Positions 1-9,288 of a stretch of 38,118 nt of DNA are shown here, one piece after another; position 1 is the first letter of the stretch; the number at the start of each line of letters is the position of its first letter. Below the pieces are notes generated by a model. That model saw only the letters and a program-made list of their open reading frames with translations, was not told where the DNA came from and did no database searches. The translations under genes were made by a program, and so were the position numbers. Origin of the DNA: Sphingomonas sp. (GTDB lineage Bacteria > Pseudomonadota > Alphaproteobacteria > Sphingomonadales > Sphingomonadaceae); NCBI RefSeq assembly GCF_013812825.1, contig NZ_JACCSU010000012.1, forward strand, positions 1 through 38,118. The letters are read 5' to 3'.

Positions 1-1
1 G

Positions 2-1072
2 ATCGACGGCGCGACCCAGCGCCCGCTGCCCGACGATTCGAAGGCGCGGATGGTGCTGCGACTGGCGCTCGCCCAGAAGATCGGCCTCGGAACGCCCGAC
101 CATGCGCTAGTCGCGACCGCTCTGCCGCTGGTCGACGGCGGCCCGCGCCGGCTGGTCCACGGAGTGCTCGGAACGCTTTTGCGGAAGGGCGTGCCGCCGC
201 TCGACTCGCCGCGCCTGCCGGAGCCCGTCGAGCAGCGCTGGCGCTCCGCCTGGGGCGAGGAAACGGTGCAGGCGGCGCGCCGCCAGATGGCCCGGCGCCC
301 GCCGCTCGACCTCAGCTTCGCCGACGATTCGGAGGCGCAAGCTTATGCCCAGGCGAACGGCGGAGTGTCGCTCGCGCCGCGCCACGTCCGGCTTGCGGAA
401 AGCTCGGCCGTGCCCAGCCTGGCCGGTTTCGGAGCCGGCGGCTGGTGGGTCCAGGACCTCGCCGCCTCGCTTCCGGCGCGCCTGATCCCCGCCGACGCTG
501 GCGACGTGCTCGACCTGTGCGCGGCGCCGGGCGGCAAGACCATGCAGCTCGCTGCCGCCGGTCACCGAGTGACCTCGGTGGATGCATCGAAGAACCGTCT
601 CGCAAGGATTCGGGAGAATTTGCAGCGCACGAATCTGAGCGCGAGCTTGGTCCCGGTCGACGCGCTGACATGGAATCCCGGCCGCAGCTTCGATTCGATC
701 CTGCTCGACGCGCCCTGCTCGGCGACCGGCACCTTCCGCCGCCACCCCGAAGTGCTCTACCGGGCCCGCCCAGCGATCATCGCCGAGCGCTCCGAGCTCC
801 AGGCGCAGCTGCTCGACCGCGCCGCGGAGTGGCTGAAAGCGGGCGGCGCGCTGGTCTATTCGGTGTGCTCGCTCGAGCCCCAGGAGGGCGAAGCGGTCGT
901 CGCGGCCTTCCTCGCCACGCACCCGGACTTCCGCCTCGATCCGCCCACCGGGCTCCCCGGCTTCGTCGCCCCCGATTCGGCCGGCCGCGTCCGGATCCTG
1001 CCCGGCCTGCTCGAGGATCAGGGCGGCCTCGACGGCTTCTTCGCCGCCCGCCTTGTCCGCGGCGCCGGTTAG
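2..1072 (+). CDS. rsmB: 16S rRNA (cytosine-C5) methyltransferase RsmB, 5' end outside window
   Basis: SAM-dependent RsmB/NOP2 family enzyme that methylates C5 of a cytosine in 16S rRNA (C967 in E. coli). The frame is open from base 2, and about 356 residues are visible against a usual 400-430, so the true start lies upstream; the ATG at 50 is probably internal. The N-terminal part resembles the NusB-like RNA-binding domain. The catalytic domain shows the SAM loop DLCAAPGGKT (about residue 155 counted from the ATG at 50), motif IV DAPCSATGTFRRHPE (about 220) and motif VI YSVCS (about 270). The two cysteines in motifs IV and VI are the catalytic pair of this family. It lies 15 nt before rpe, probably in one transcript. 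Family assignment is firm; the exact target base is taken from the family. Confidence 0.93.
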   Translation: MDGATQRPLPDDSKARMVLRLALAQKIGLGTPDHALVATALPLVDGGPRRLVHGVLGTLLRKGVPPLDSPRLPEPVEQRWRSAWGEETVQAARRQMARRPPLDLSFADDSEAQAYAQANGGVSLAPRHVRLAESSAVPSLAGFGAGGWWVQDLAASLPARLIPADAGDVLDLCAAPGGKTMQLAAAGHRVTSVDASKNRLARIRENLQRTNLSASLVPVDALTWNPGRSFDSILLDAPCSATGTFRRHPEVLYRARPAIIAERSELQAQLLDRAAEWLKAGGALVYSVCSLEPQEGEAVVAAFLATHPDFRLDPPTGLPGFVAPDSAGRVRILPGLLEDQGGLDGFFAARLVRGAG

Positions 1073-1087
1073 CGTCTAATCGAGCCC

Positions 1088-1762
1088 ATGGCCGCTTCGT
1101 CCAATCCGCCGCTCATCGCCCCCTCGATCCTGTCCGCCGACTTCGCCCGGCTTGGCGAGGAAGTCCGGGCGATGGACGAGGCCGGCGCCGACTGGCTGCA
1201 CATCGACGTGATGGACGGCCATTTCGTCCCCAATCTGACCATCGGCCCAAGCGTCGTGAAGGCGCTTCGAGCGCATTCGTCCAAGCCGTTCGACGTCCAT
1301 TTGATGATCGCCCCGGCCGACCCGTTCCTCGATGCGTTCGCGGAGGCCGGCGCCGACGTCATCACCGTCCACCCGGAGGCCGGGCCGCACCTCCACCGGA
1401 CCGTCCAGCGGATCCGGGCGCTCGGCAAGAAGGCCGGCGTGTCGCTCAACCCCGCGACCCCGGCCAAGGCGCTCGACTACGTGCTCGACGACATCGACCT
1501 GGTGCTGGTGATGAGCGTCAACCCGGGCTTCGGCGGCCAGAAGTTCATCGCCGGCCAGCTGAAGAAGATCGAGGCGGTCGCGCGCCGCATCGCCAAGCAG
1601 AACCTCGGCGTCGCGATCGAGGTCGACGGCGGCATCGATGCCGACACCGCCCGCCAGGCGGTCGACGCCGGGGCGACCGTGCTGGTCGCCGGAACCGCGG
1701 CGTTCCGCGGCGGGCCCGGCTCCTACGCCGGCAACATCCGCGCGCTGCGGGGAGACGGATGA
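1088..1762 (+). CDS. rpe: Ribulose-phosphate 3-epimerase
   Basis: Interconverts D-ribulose 5-phosphate and D-xylulose 5-phosphate in the pentose phosphate pathway; cytosolic TIM-barrel enzyme. The 224-aa product has normal length for the family. Visible signatures are APSILSADF (11-19), [12 protein letters not shown] (38-49, with metal/catalytic D40), VHLM (70-73), the phosphate-binding [10 protein letters not shown] (142-151) and EVDGGI (178-183, with D180 as the second catalytic aspartate). The ATG at 1088 gives a compact N-terminus just before the first strand. Its stop overlaps the next gene's start (ATGA at 1759-1762), which suggests translational coupling. Confidence 0.97.
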   Translation: MAASSNPPLIAPSILSADFARLGEEVRAMDEAGADWLHIDVMDGHFVPNLTIGPSVVKALRAHSSKPFDVHLMIAPADPFLDAFAEAGADVITVHPEAGPHLHRTVQRIRALGKKAGVSLNPATPAKALDYVLDDIDLVLVMSVNPGFGGQKFIAGQLKKIEAVARRIAKQNLGVAIEVDGGIDADTARQAVDAGATVLVAGTAAFRGGPGSYAGNIRALRGDG

Positions 1763-3426
1763 GCTCCAGCACCGCTGCGGCCAACACTGCGGCCGAACGC
1801 GACATCGTCCGCAAGCTCGCCCGCGGATCGCTGTTTTCCCGGCTGCTCGGATCGGGCCGCCAGCCGCTGAAGCTCGCCGCGGTGCCGCGCGACCTCGTTG
1901 TCGGCGACCGCCGGCGCGGCGATGCCTTGCTGGCCGGCCGTTTGACGCTCGGCAGCGAGACTCTGTCGCTCGCGGCCGCCGAGTTCGCTGCGATCGGCGC
2001 CGACGGACCGCTCGCCGAGCAATTGCAGGGCTTCTCCTGGCTGCGCGACCTCGCCGCCGCCGCCAGCCGCGAGAACGGCGCCCGGCTCGCCGAAGCGCTT
2101 GCCGGGCGCTGGCTGCTTGCCCACGGAACCCGCGCCGACGAGGCCTGGCGTCCCGACCTGTGGGGCGAGCGGATCCTGTTCTGGACCGCCTACGCGCCGT
2201 ATATCCTGTCGAGCCGCGACGCCGGCTACCGTTCGGCCTTGCTGAACACGCTGGCGCGGGGAGCGCGGCATCTCGACGCCAACGCCGATCGCGCCCCGCC
2301 CGGCCTCAAGCGGATCACTGCCTGGGCCGGAGTCGTCGCCGCCGGGCTCCTCGTCCAGGGTGGAGTGACGCGGGTCGCCCGCGGCGAAGCGGGGCTTGCC
2401 CGGGCGCTCGCCGCCGCCCAGTTCGAGGACGGCGGCCTCACCAGCCGCTCGCCCCACGAGCAGATGCTCCTGGTCGACCGCTTGGGCCTTTTGCGGGCCG
2501 CGTATTTCGCCGCCAAGCAGACGCTCCCCGACGGCATCCAGGCCGCCGCCGCGGCCGCTCTCGCAGCCCTTCACGGAGTGACCATGGGCGACGGGGCGTT
2601 GTCGAGCTGGCAGGGCGGCAATCCCGGCGACCCGGCGCGGCTCCACGCTTTGGTCGAAGGCTGCGGGCTGCGGGCCCGGCCGCTCCGCCAGGCGCGCGGC
2701 TGGGGCTATCAGCGGATGTCGGCGCTGGGCACCGTTCTGGTGCTCGACGCCGCTCCGCCGCCGCCGCCCAGGATGACCGGCAGCGGCACTGCTTCGACGC
2801 TGGCCTTCGAGCTGTCCGACGGAGCCCAGCGGCTGGTCGTCAATTGCGGCGGCCCCGGCCCCCTGCCGACCAAGCTCCCCGATCATCTGGTCGAGGCGCT
2901 GCGCTCGACCGCCGCGCACAGCACGCTGACCCTGGCCGAGACGAATTCGACCGCGATCCTCGCCGACGGCTCGCTCGGCAAGGGCGTCAGCGACGTCACC
3001 GTCGAGCGCTCCGAGGACAATGATTCGAGCCGCATCGCCGCGACCCACGACGGCTACGTCCGCCGCTTCGGCCTGATCCACAAGCGCAGCCTGATGCTCG
3101 GCAACGACGGCAAGGAATTGCGCGGTGCCGACCAGTTGATCCAGAAGGGCCGCCGCAAGGTCCGCGACGCGATCGCCTTCGCCACCCGCTTCCACCTCGC
3201 GCGCGACGTCGAGGCGACGCTGACCGCCGACGGCATGGGCGCGATCCTGCGCTCGCGCGGAACGCCGCCGTGGAACTTCCGCTGCCGGGGGGCGATGCTG
3301 ACCACCGAGGAAAGCCTGTTCATCGACGGCTCCGGCGAGCCGCACAAGACGACGCAATTGGTGATCGTCGGCGAGATGTCGGGAATCGGCGGCGAAGTCG
3401 GCTGGCAATTCCGCCGCTCGAGTTGA
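1759..3426 (+). CDS. Heparinase II/III family protein
   Basis: A 555-aa protein starting at an ATG that overlaps the rpe stop codon. The N-terminal two thirds is an alpha-helical, alanine-rich region like the alpha/alpha toroid of heparinase II/III-like polysaccharide lyases. The C-terminal part (roughly residues 340-550) is beta-rich, with segments such as [28 protein letters not shown] and FATRFHL that match the heparinase II/III-like C-terminal domain. There is no obvious signal peptide, so a cytosolic location is likely. The substrate is unknown and polysaccharide lyase activity is only a family-based guess. It is locked between rpe and purH with 10 nt to the latter. From memory this placement is common in sphingomonads, which suggests a conserved but unexplained role. 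Confidence 0.85.
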   Translation: MSSSTAAANTAAERDIVRKLARGSLFSRLLGSGRQPLKLAAVPRDLVVGDRRRGDALLAGRLTLGSETLSLAAAEFAAIGADGPLAEQLQGFSWLRDLAAAASRENGARLAEALAGRWLLAHGTRADEAWRPDLWGERILFWTAYAPYILSSRDAGYRSALLNTLARGARHLDANADRAPPGLKRITAWAGVVAAGLLVQGGVTRVARGEAGLARALAAAQFEDGGLTSRSPHEQMLLVDRLGLLRAAYFAAKQTLPDGIQAAAAAALAALHGVTMGDGALSSWQGGNPGDPARLHALVEGCGLRARPLRQARGWGYQRMSALGTVLVLDAAPPPPPRMTGSGTASTLAFELSDGAQRLVVNCGGPGPLPTKLPDHLVEALRSTAAHSTLTLAETNSTAILADGSLGKGVSDVTVERSEDNDSSRIAATHDGYVRRFGLIHKRSLMLGNDGKELRGADQLIQKGRRKVRDAIAFATRFHLARDVEATLTADGMGAILRSRGTPPWNFRCRGAMLTTEESLFIDGSGEPHKTTQLVIVGEMSGIGGEVGWQFRRSS

Positions 3427-3436
3427 GGGAAGACGC

Positions 3437-5029
3437 TTGACCGACCTTGTGCCCATCCGCCGAGCCTTGCTCTCGCTGTCGGACAAGAGCGGGTTGGAAA
3501 CGCTCGCCGCCGGCCTCGTCCGCCACGACGTCGAGCTCTATTCGACCGGCGGCACGGCGGCCCGGCTGCGCGAGCTGGGCCACGAGGTCCGCGACATTTC
3601 CGACCTCACCGGCTTTCCCGAGATCATGGACGGGCGGGTCAAGACGCTTCACCCGAAGGTCCACGGCGGCCTGCTCGGAGTGCGCGACAACCCCGAGCAT
3701 CGGGCGATGATGGACGAGCACGGAATCGCCCCGATCGACCTGGTCGTCGTCAACCTCTACCCGTTCGAGGCGACGGTGATGCGCGGCGCGGCGCGCGACG
3801 AGATCATCGAGAACATCGACATCGGCGGGCCGTCGATGGTCCGCTCGGCGGCCAAGAACCACGCGTTTGTCGCCATCGTCACGGATCCCGGCGATTACGG
3901 CGCGCTGCTCGCCGAGCTCGACGGCAATGACGGCGCGACGTCGCTGGAGCTTCGCAAGCGCCTCGCCGCAAAGGCCTACGCGCTGACCGCGACCTACGAT
4001 TCGATGATCTCGCAATGGTTCGCCTTCGCCGACCAGTGCGAGCGCTGGCCCGCGACCTGGACCTTGTCGAACAAGCTCAAGATGCCGCTTCGCTACGGCG
4101 AGAACCCGCACCAGCAGGCGGCACTCTATCTGCCGGTCGGACCGCACGCGCGCGGCATCGCCCAGGCCGAGCAGATCCAGGGCAAGGAGCTCAGCTACAA
4201 CAATCTCAACGACGCCAGCGCCGCGCTGGACCTCGTGGCCGAGTTTCGCGACGGGCCGCCGACCATCGTCATCGTCAAGCACGCCAATCCGTGCGGAGTC
4301 GCGAGCGGCGAAACGCTGGCCGGCGCCTGGCGCGATGCGCTCGCCTGCGACAGCGTCTCGGCGTTCGGCGGGATCGTCGCGGCCAACCGCGCGCTCGATG
4401 GCGCCACCGCCGAAGCCATTGCGGCGATCTTCACCGAGGTCGTCGTCGCTCCGGACGCCGACGCCGACGCCCGCGCTGTCTTCGCGAAGAAAAAGAATTT
4501 GCGCCTGCTGCTGACCGGCGAGCTGCCCGACCCCGGCCGCGGCGGCCAGTCGCTGGCGGTGATCGCCGGCGGTCTCCTGGTCCAGGATCGCGACAAGGGC
4601 CGAACCACTCGGGACGATTTGAAGTGCGTGACCAGGCGCGAGCCGACGCCGCAGGAAATCGCCGACTGCCTGTTCGCCTGGACCGTCGCCAAGCACGTCA
4701 AGTCCAACGCCATCGTCTACGCCAAGGACGGAGCGACGGCCGGCATCGGCGCCGGCCAGATGAACCGCCGCGACAGCGCCCGGATCGCGGCGGCCAAAGC
4801 CATCGAAGCCGCGCAGACGAACGGATGGCGCGAGCCGCGCACCGTCGGCTCGGCGGTCGCCTCGGATGCGTTCTTCCCGTTCGCCGACGGGCTGCTGGCG
4901 GCCGCCCAAGCCGGTGCGACCGCGGTGATCCAGCCCGGCGGCTCGATCCGCGACGACGAAGTCATCGCCGCCGCCGACGATGCGGGCCTGGCGATGCTGT
5001 TCACCGGCATGCGCCACTTCCGGCACTAG
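3437..5029 (+). CDS. purH: Bifunctional AICAR transformylase / IMP cyclohydrolase PurH
   Basis: Carries out the last two steps of de novo purine synthesis: formylation of AICAR with 10-formyl-THF, then ring closure to IMP. The 530 aa are the full family length. The N-terminal MGS-like cyclohydrolase domain (about 1-150) shows [27 protein letters not shown] and NIDIGGPSM. The transformylase domain shows [13 protein letters not shown] (about 218), the KH pair in IVKHANPCG (about 280), [11 protein letters not shown] and [11 protein letters not shown]. The chosen start is a TTG with GAGGGA at 3425-3430, 6 nt upstream; the next alternative, a GTG at 3449, lacks a comparable site. It is probably co-transcribed with the heparinase-like gene. 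Confidence 0.97.
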   Translation: MTDLVPIRRALLSLSDKSGLETLAAGLVRHDVELYSTGGTAARLRELGHEVRDISDLTGFPEIMDGRVKTLHPKVHGGLLGVRDNPEHRAMMDEHGIAPIDLVVVNLYPFEATVMRGAARDEIIENIDIGGPSMVRSAAKNHAFVAIVTDPGDYGALLAELDGNDGATSLELRKRLAAKAYALTATYDSMISQWFAFADQCERWPATWTLSNKLKMPLRYGENPHQQAALYLPVGPHARGIAQAEQIQGKELSYNNLNDASAALDLVAEFRDGPPTIVIVKHANPCGVASGETLAGAWRDALACDSVSAFGGIVAANRALDGATAEAIAAIFTEVVVAPDADADARAVFAKKKNLRLLLTGELPDPGRGGQSLAVIAGGLLVQDRDKGRTTRDDLKCVTRREPTPQEIADCLFAWTVAKHVKSNAIVYAKDGATAGIGAGQMNRRDSARIAAAKAIEAAQTNGWREPRTVGSAVASDAFFPFADGLLAAAQAGATAVIQPGGSIRDDEVIAAADDAGLAMLFTGMRHFRH

Positions 5030-5134
5030 CCCTCGGCCGAATTTGGAGCAGCCCTGAAAACGCGCCTTTGCACCTTGCGGGCGTCTCGTTCGTTTTCCCC
5101 TCGACCCCAACTCCAGCCGGCGAGGAATTCAACG

Positions 5135-5692
5135 ATGGACCAGACCATGCTCATTCTGTTGGCAGTCGTGGCGGTGGCAGTCATCGCCGGCGTGCTGCTG
5201 CTCCAGCGCCGCCGCTCGCAGCATCTGAAGTCCCGCTTCGGCCCCGAGTACGACCACGAGCTCGAGGAGAAAGGCAGCCGCAGCAAGGCGGAGGCCGAGC
5301 TCGCCAAGCGCGAGAAGCGAGTGTCCAAGCTCGATATCGTGCCCCTCGAACCGGCCGCCCGGCAGCAGTTCGTCGAGCGCTGGACCGACGTCCAGGCAAA
5401 ATTCGTCGACGATCCGGCACGAGCCGTTGCCTATGCCGATGCCCTGCTCGCCGAAGTGATGAGCGCCCGCGGCTATCCGGTCGGCGACTTCGACCAGCGC
5501 GCCGGCGACATCTCGGTCGATCATCCCAAGGTGGTCGAGCATTACCGCGCCGGGCACGAGGTCGCGGTGCGGCACGAGCGCGGCGAGGCCGGGACCGAAG
5601 ACCTTCGCCAGGCGATGATCCACTACCGGTCGCTGTTCGACGAGCTGGTCGGCGAAAACGAACGCTCGCCCCAGCCCGAGGCCGCGCACTGA
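5135..5692 (+). CDS. Membrane-anchored hypothetical protein
   Basis: A 185-aa protein of unknown function. One N-terminal transmembrane helix (about residues 4-24, LILLAVVAVAVIAGVLLL) is followed by basic residues (QRRR), predicting N-out/C-in topology with a cytosolic domain. The stretch after the helix (about 35-65) is highly charged and could form a coiled coil. The rest is helical (WTDVQAKFVDDPARAVAYADALL; VVEHYRAGHEVAVRHERGE). The ATG at 5135 was preferred over upstream in-frame starts because of GAGGA at 5122-5126 and because it places the hydrophobic helix at the very N-terminus. Proteins with this layout are annotated as hypothetical in many bacteria. Confidence 0.8.
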   Translation: MDQTMLILLAVVAVAVIAGVLLLQRRRSQHLKSRFGPEYDHELEEKGSRSKAEAELAKREKRVSKLDIVPLEPAARQQFVERWTDVQAKFVDDPARAVAYADALLAEVMSARGYPVGDFDQRAGDISVDHPKVVEHYRAGHEVAVRHERGEAGTEDLRQAMIHYRSLFDELVGENERSPQPEAAH

Positions 5693-5868
5693 TCGGGCTC
5701 CCGGCGGCGGTTTAACGACGAGCCGGGGGCGGGCCGCCACCTCGGAGCGCTGCCCCAATGCTGCCTGCATGTCGGCAATGGGCGGCCAGGCGGACCTACG
5801 CCGCCGCAGGCCGCTCGGCGCGGGATGTCTTCCCTGATGAGCGGGCCGCGCTATATGGTCCGAGCGCC

Positions 5869-6699
5869 ATGCTACCGAGTTTCTCCTCTCCCGGCAGACC
5901 GGACAGCGAGCAAGCTGGCCATGGCAGTTTCGCGATTCCTGTCCTGCTGTTCTGGCTCTTCACCTATCTGACCTTTTCCTTCCGCGCGGAGTTGATCTCG
6001 GCCGACCAAATGGATGTCCTGAGCATCAGGCGGCTGATCGCCACCGGTGCGGGAGCCTGCGTCTATTGGGCTTCCCTGAGCATTCTCGCGCACAGCAGTG
6101 GTAGCGGTGGTCGGCTGATCTTCCGGGTGACCAGCTGGGTATTGCTCGCCGCCGCCTTGATGCTGCCAGTGCGCCTTGCGGTCGAGTATCTGGACGGTGT
6201 CGCGGGCGATGTTGCAGCGATTTCGGAGAGCACCCGATGGGTGCTTGTGTGGGCGGGCTATTTCGGAGCCTGGCTGCTGGCTTACCTTCTGTGGAAGTCC
6301 GGCCGCCTGCCGAGCGCCGCATCGTCCAACGCCGATCAGAACGGCGAAACCGCGGAAGATCCGCTGGAGCTCCTGTGGGTTCAACAGGGCACCCGCTGGC
6401 TGCAGCTGCCGGTTTCGGACATCGAATGGATCGAGGCGGACGGAAACTATGCGAAGGTGCATCATCTTCACGGGAGCGGAATGCTCCGCCGGCCCCTGCG
6501 AGCCCTCGAGGAGCGCTTGCCTGCGCAGGAATTCGTGCGGGTACACCGCTCCGCATTGTGTCGCCGGGATCGAATAAGCGCTTACGTGAGCAGCGGAGAC
6601 TCGCAGCATCTGGTGATGGCCAGTGGGGCACATGTGCCGGTTAGTCGGCGCCACGCACGGACGGTTAGAAGGCTCAAAGAAGGTCAGGGCTTAGCCTGA
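5869..6699 (+). CDS. Membrane-bound LytTR-type transcriptional regulator
   Basis: A 276-aa protein with about four hydrophobic segments in its first 150 residues (near 22-40, 57-75, 87-105 and 128-148), a linker, and a C-terminal LytTR DNA-binding domain (about 170-270). The LytTR signatures are SDIEWIEADGNYAKVH, the FVRVHRS core and PVSRRHA near the end. It lacks a response-regulator receiver domain, so it is a membrane-anchored one-component regulator, and its signal and targets are unknown. The ATG at 5869 was chosen over one at 5758 because it places the first membrane helix near the N-terminus and the upstream extension looks non-coding. Base composition looks less GC-rich here than in flanking genes, so recent acquisition is possible. 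Confidence 0.85.
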   Translation: MLPSFSSPGRPDSEQAGHGSFAIPVLLFWLFTYLTFSFRAELISADQMDVLSIRRLIATGAGACVYWASLSILAHSSGSGGRLIFRVTSWVLLAAALMLPVRLAVEYLDGVAGDVAAISESTRWVLVWAGYFGAWLLAYLLWKSGRLPSAASSNADQNGETAEDPLELLWVQQGTRWLQLPVSDIEWIEADGNYAKVHHLHGSGMLRRPLRALEERLPAQEFVRVHRSALCRRDRISAYVSSGDSQHLVMASGAHVPVSRRHARTVRRLKEGQGLA

Positions 6700-6852
6700 C
6701 CGTTCGTCACTCGCAGTGAACCGTCCGCGTATTGCCGCTGTCGATGGACTCGGGACTGCGTCCAGTGGTGCTTCAATGCTGAAGCCCACTTGCAACTTCC
6801 TCATCCAGCCCTGCAACAGGGCCTCGGTCCGCGATCTCGAGTTCTGCCGCTA

Positions 6853-7587
6853 ATGCTTCGGTCACTCGTGAACAAGGCGCTCAGGCCGCTGCGATTGAAG
6901 CTTGTACCCAGACACCACGACCTGCTGCTCTACCAGCACGCCTACTCGGGTGGTTACGACGAGTACCGGCGCGAACAGATCAAGTGGAACCGCGCCAAGA
7001 TCGACTCGGTCTGGGCCGATCGCGACACGCTTGCCGCGATCGCCGCCGACATTCGCTCGAACAAGATCGCCGGACGGGGGCTTTGCCACGGCGCCCGCAA
7101 TGGTTTCGAGGTACGGTGGTTCGCCGATGCGCTCGATTGCCCCGTCCTTGGAACCGACATTTCCGAGACTGCAGAGCAATTCGAGAACATGGTCGTTCAC
7201 GACTTCCAGGAACCGCGCTCCGAGTGGGCGGGCAAGTGGGACTTCATCTACACCAACTCGCTCGACCACGCGTTCAATCCGCGCAAGGCCCTCGACATCT
7301 GGGCCGATCAGCTAGCTCCCAAAGGCCGAATCTACATCGAACAAACGATGCAGCACTCGCCCGCGGGAGCGAGCGAAATGGATCCGTTCGGCGTTCATCC
7401 GATGTTTTTCCCGTACCTTGTGTTCGAGTGGGGCAAGGGCAAATACAGGCTCGCCGACATTCTCCACGTGGACGCCGTCAAGCGCAAAGGTCACGTTTGG
7501 GTTTTCGTCCTGGAGCGGGAGCCCCAAGCGGCCGGGGAGCGCGAAGAGCTCCTCGAGGAATCTCGACACGGAGCATCCAGGAACTGA
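6853..7587 (+). CDS. SAM-dependent methyltransferase-like protein
   Basis: A 244-aa protein resembling class I methyltransferases of the type 11 group. The glycine-rich loop is degenerate (LCHGARNGFEV rather than ExGxGxG). It is followed by an acidic strand end (GTDISETA) and motif-IV-like WDFIYTNSLDHAFNPRKALDIWADQLAPKGRIYIEQ, typical of the 'expected-compound then broadcast' layout of this fold. The ATG at 6853 is chosen over a TTG at 6790. A basic amphipathic N-terminus (LRSLVNKALRPLRLKL) precedes the domain. The substrate is unknown. It lies before a flippase on the other strand, which makes a surface-polysaccharide role conceivable but unproven. An 8-bp direct duplication (TGATCGGC) covers the stop codon. 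Confidence 0.72.
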   Translation: MLRSLVNKALRPLRLKLVPRHHDLLLYQHAYSGGYDEYRREQIKWNRAKIDSVWADRDTLAAIAADIRSNKIAGRGLCHGARNGFEVRWFADALDCPVLGTDISETAEQFENMVVHDFQEPRSEWAGKWDFIYTNSLDHAFNPRKALDIWADQLAPKGRIYIEQTMQHSPAGASEMDPFGVHPMFFPYLVFEWGKGKYRLADILHVDAVKRKGHVWVFVLEREPQAAGEREELLEESRHGASRN

Positions 7588-7645
7588 TCGGCTGATCGGC
7601 TGACGCCACGGCCGGGACGTCCGGCAATGGGTCGAAGGCGGACAC

Positions 7646-9217
7646 TCACCGGGGCGCGTCGCCGCCGGTGCTCGGGTCGGGCAGGCTCAGGTCCTCGATG
7701 TCGCTCTTCTTCATCCGGAACAGCTCGCGGTCTTCGGCGGTGAAGCCGCGCCACCACAGCACCGCACCGAACGCGATCAGGATCGCCGGGATTCCGACGC
7801 TGAGTTCGAGCCATTCGGGAAGCAGGATCGCCAGTTGCCCGGCGACCGCGGCGGCCACCGCCGCCCACAGCAGCTCCCACCGCCAGCCGGAGACCGGCGC
7901 CTTGAGCAAGTGCGACAGCAGCCGGGCCTTGGCGATGGCCGCCATCCCGAGCGCGATGAACAAGCCGAGCGCCGGGCCGATCGCCTGCCAGATTTCCGGC
8001 CATTCGAGGCGCCGGAACAGCAGGATGAGCGCGACCGACAGAAGCACCTGGATGACGATCATCGCCAGGCTCAATGCCATGTTGCGCTTGCGGGCGATGT
8101 AGATCAGCGCCGATTCGCTGACCGTCGCCGTCGCCGCCACCACTTCGGCGAACAGCAGGATGGCCAGCGCGGCGGTGCCGGCGACGAACGCCGGGCCGAC
8201 CAGCCCGAGCACGCCTTCGCCGGGGATCGCCAGCGCCAGGGCGACCGCGCTTTGGGCCGCGATCACCCAGAAGCCGACCTGGCGGACCTGGTTGGCGACC
8301 GCCTCATTGTTCCCCGCGGCGATATTGCGCGAGATGACCGGCCCGAGGATCGGGTCGAAGCTGGTCTTCAGCTTGGACGGAAGCGAGGCGATATTCTGGG
8401 CGACATAATAAATGCCGACCACCGCCGGGCTGACGAACAGGCCGAGGATGGCGATGTCGACCCGGCGCGATCCCCATTCGACCGCGTCGGCCGCGGCGAC
8501 CGGCAGGTTGCGCCGGGCCATGTACCACAGGGTCGCTGGGTCGGGGCTCCAGCCGTGCGGCACTCCGTAGCTCTTGAGGAACGGAATCGCCGAGGCGATC
8601 AGCGCGGCGAGCATCGACAGCGCATAGGCGAACAGCAGCCCGTCGCGCGGCGACACGAACCATAGCCCGAGCGCGGCGACGCTGATCGTCCACGGCTCGA
8701 CCACCGCCCGGGCGCGCACCGTCGCCCCGACGTCATGGCGATAGGCGAGCGCGGCGAGCATGACGTCGGACCAGGCGAACGCGATCACCGCGGTGGGCAG
8801 AAGCCACTCCATCCCGTAGATCTCGCTGTTGGGGAACATCGCCTGCGGAAAGGCGAACAGCAGGGCCATGCCGATCACCGACCCGATGGCCGCGACCAGC
8901 AGGGCGTCCCAGACGATGCAGACGTGCGGCTTGTCGGTGTGGGCGAGCTGCTGGGCGAGGCCGCGCTTCAACCCCAGGGTCGCCAGCTGCGCCGCGAACT
9001 CGACGATCAGCACCGCATAGGCAAAGCGGCCGAGCGCCTCGGCGCCGTACAGCCGGCCGGCGATGAGCAGGAACGGCAGCCGGGCCGCGAGCCGAAGAAC
9101 GAAGCCGAAGAAGTTGATCCGGCCGCCGCGGGCGAGCGCCGCCAGGTCCGCCGACGGCGGCAGCGGCTGGGGGTCGGGCTTCCCCGCGGGGCGCCGCCCC
9201 TTCAATGCCCGGTCCAC
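7646..9217 (-). CDS. Polysaccharide flippase (Wzx/MVF-like) membrane protein
   Basis: A 523-aa polytopic membrane protein with about 12-14 hydrophobic segments, of the lipopolysaccharide biosynthesis/oligosaccharide flippase type. These proteins move lipid-linked sugars across the inner membrane. Visible features are the N-terminal LARGGRINFFGFVLRLAARLPFLLIAGRLYGAEALGRFAYA segment (start of helix 1 and the conserved G-R-Y motif) and a central SRRVDIAILGLFVSPAVVGIYYVAQ segment typical of the family. The start is a GTG at 9217, the first possible start after an in-frame TGA at 9236-9238. This start sits inside the tandem repeat at 9201-9288, so the true N-terminus is uncertain; a TTG at 9205 is an alternative. 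Probably co-transcribed with polA, 54 nt upstream. Confidence 0.85.
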   Translation of the reverse strand: MDRALKGRRPAGKPDPQPLPPSADLAALARGGRINFFGFVLRLAARLPFLLIAGRLYGAEALGRFAYAVLIVEFAAQLATLGLKRGLAQQLAHTDKPHVCIVWDALLVAAIGSVIGMALLFAFPQAMFPNSEIYGMEWLLPTAVIAFAWSDVMLAALAYRHDVGATVRARAVVEPWTISVAALGLWFVSPRDGLLFAYALSMLAALIASAIPFLKSYGVPHGWSPDPATLWYMARRNLPVAAADAVEWGSRRVDIAILGLFVSPAVVGIYYVAQNIASLPSKLKTSFDPILGPVISRNIAAGNNEAVANQVRQVGFWVIAAQSAVALALAIPGEGVLGLVGPAFVAGTAALAILLFAEVVAATATVSESALIYIARKRNMALSLAMIVIQVLLSVALILLFRRLEWPEIWQAIGPALGLFIALGMAAIAKARLLSHLLKAPVSGWRWELLWAAVAAAVAGQLAILLPEWLELSVGIPAILIAFGAVLWWRGFTAEDRELFRMKKSDIEDLSLPDPSTGGDAPR

Positions 9218-9288
9218 TTCAAAGCGCGGCCCCGTTCAATGCGCGGCGTCCGGTCAATGCGCGGCGCCCGTTCAATGCGCGGCGCCCC
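9201..9288. repeat. Five-copy 17-18 bp tandem repeat across the polA/flippase junction
   Basis: On the plus strand five degenerate units begin with TTCAA or GTCAA at 9201, 9218, 9235, 9253 and 9271. Core unit: TTCAATGCGCGGCGYCCG. Periods are 17, 17, 18, 18 and 18 bp. Read on the coding (minus) strand, the rightmost copy is the last few codons and the TGA of polA. The next two copies repeat the same in-frame ...CAT TGA, giving three TGA codons 18 nt apart (9272-9274, 9254-9256, 9236-9238). The two leftmost copies have diverged and contain the GTG start of the flippase, which is in the same reading frame as polA. Confidence 0.9.

Noticed and set aside
3320-5110. 596-codon minus-strand frame opposite purH
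   Set aside because: purH is complete on the plus strand with all motifs; the opposite frame has no motifs and atypical composition.
5698-5726. CCCGGC...GCCGGG hairpin after the membrane hypothetical, as a terminator
   Set aside because: The loop is about 14 nt and no T-run follows, so evidence is too weak to call.
9201-9288. Tandem repeat considered as a CRISPR array
   Set aside because: Units are directly contiguous with no spacers, and only 17-18 bp long. It overlaps coding sequence and no cas genes are present.
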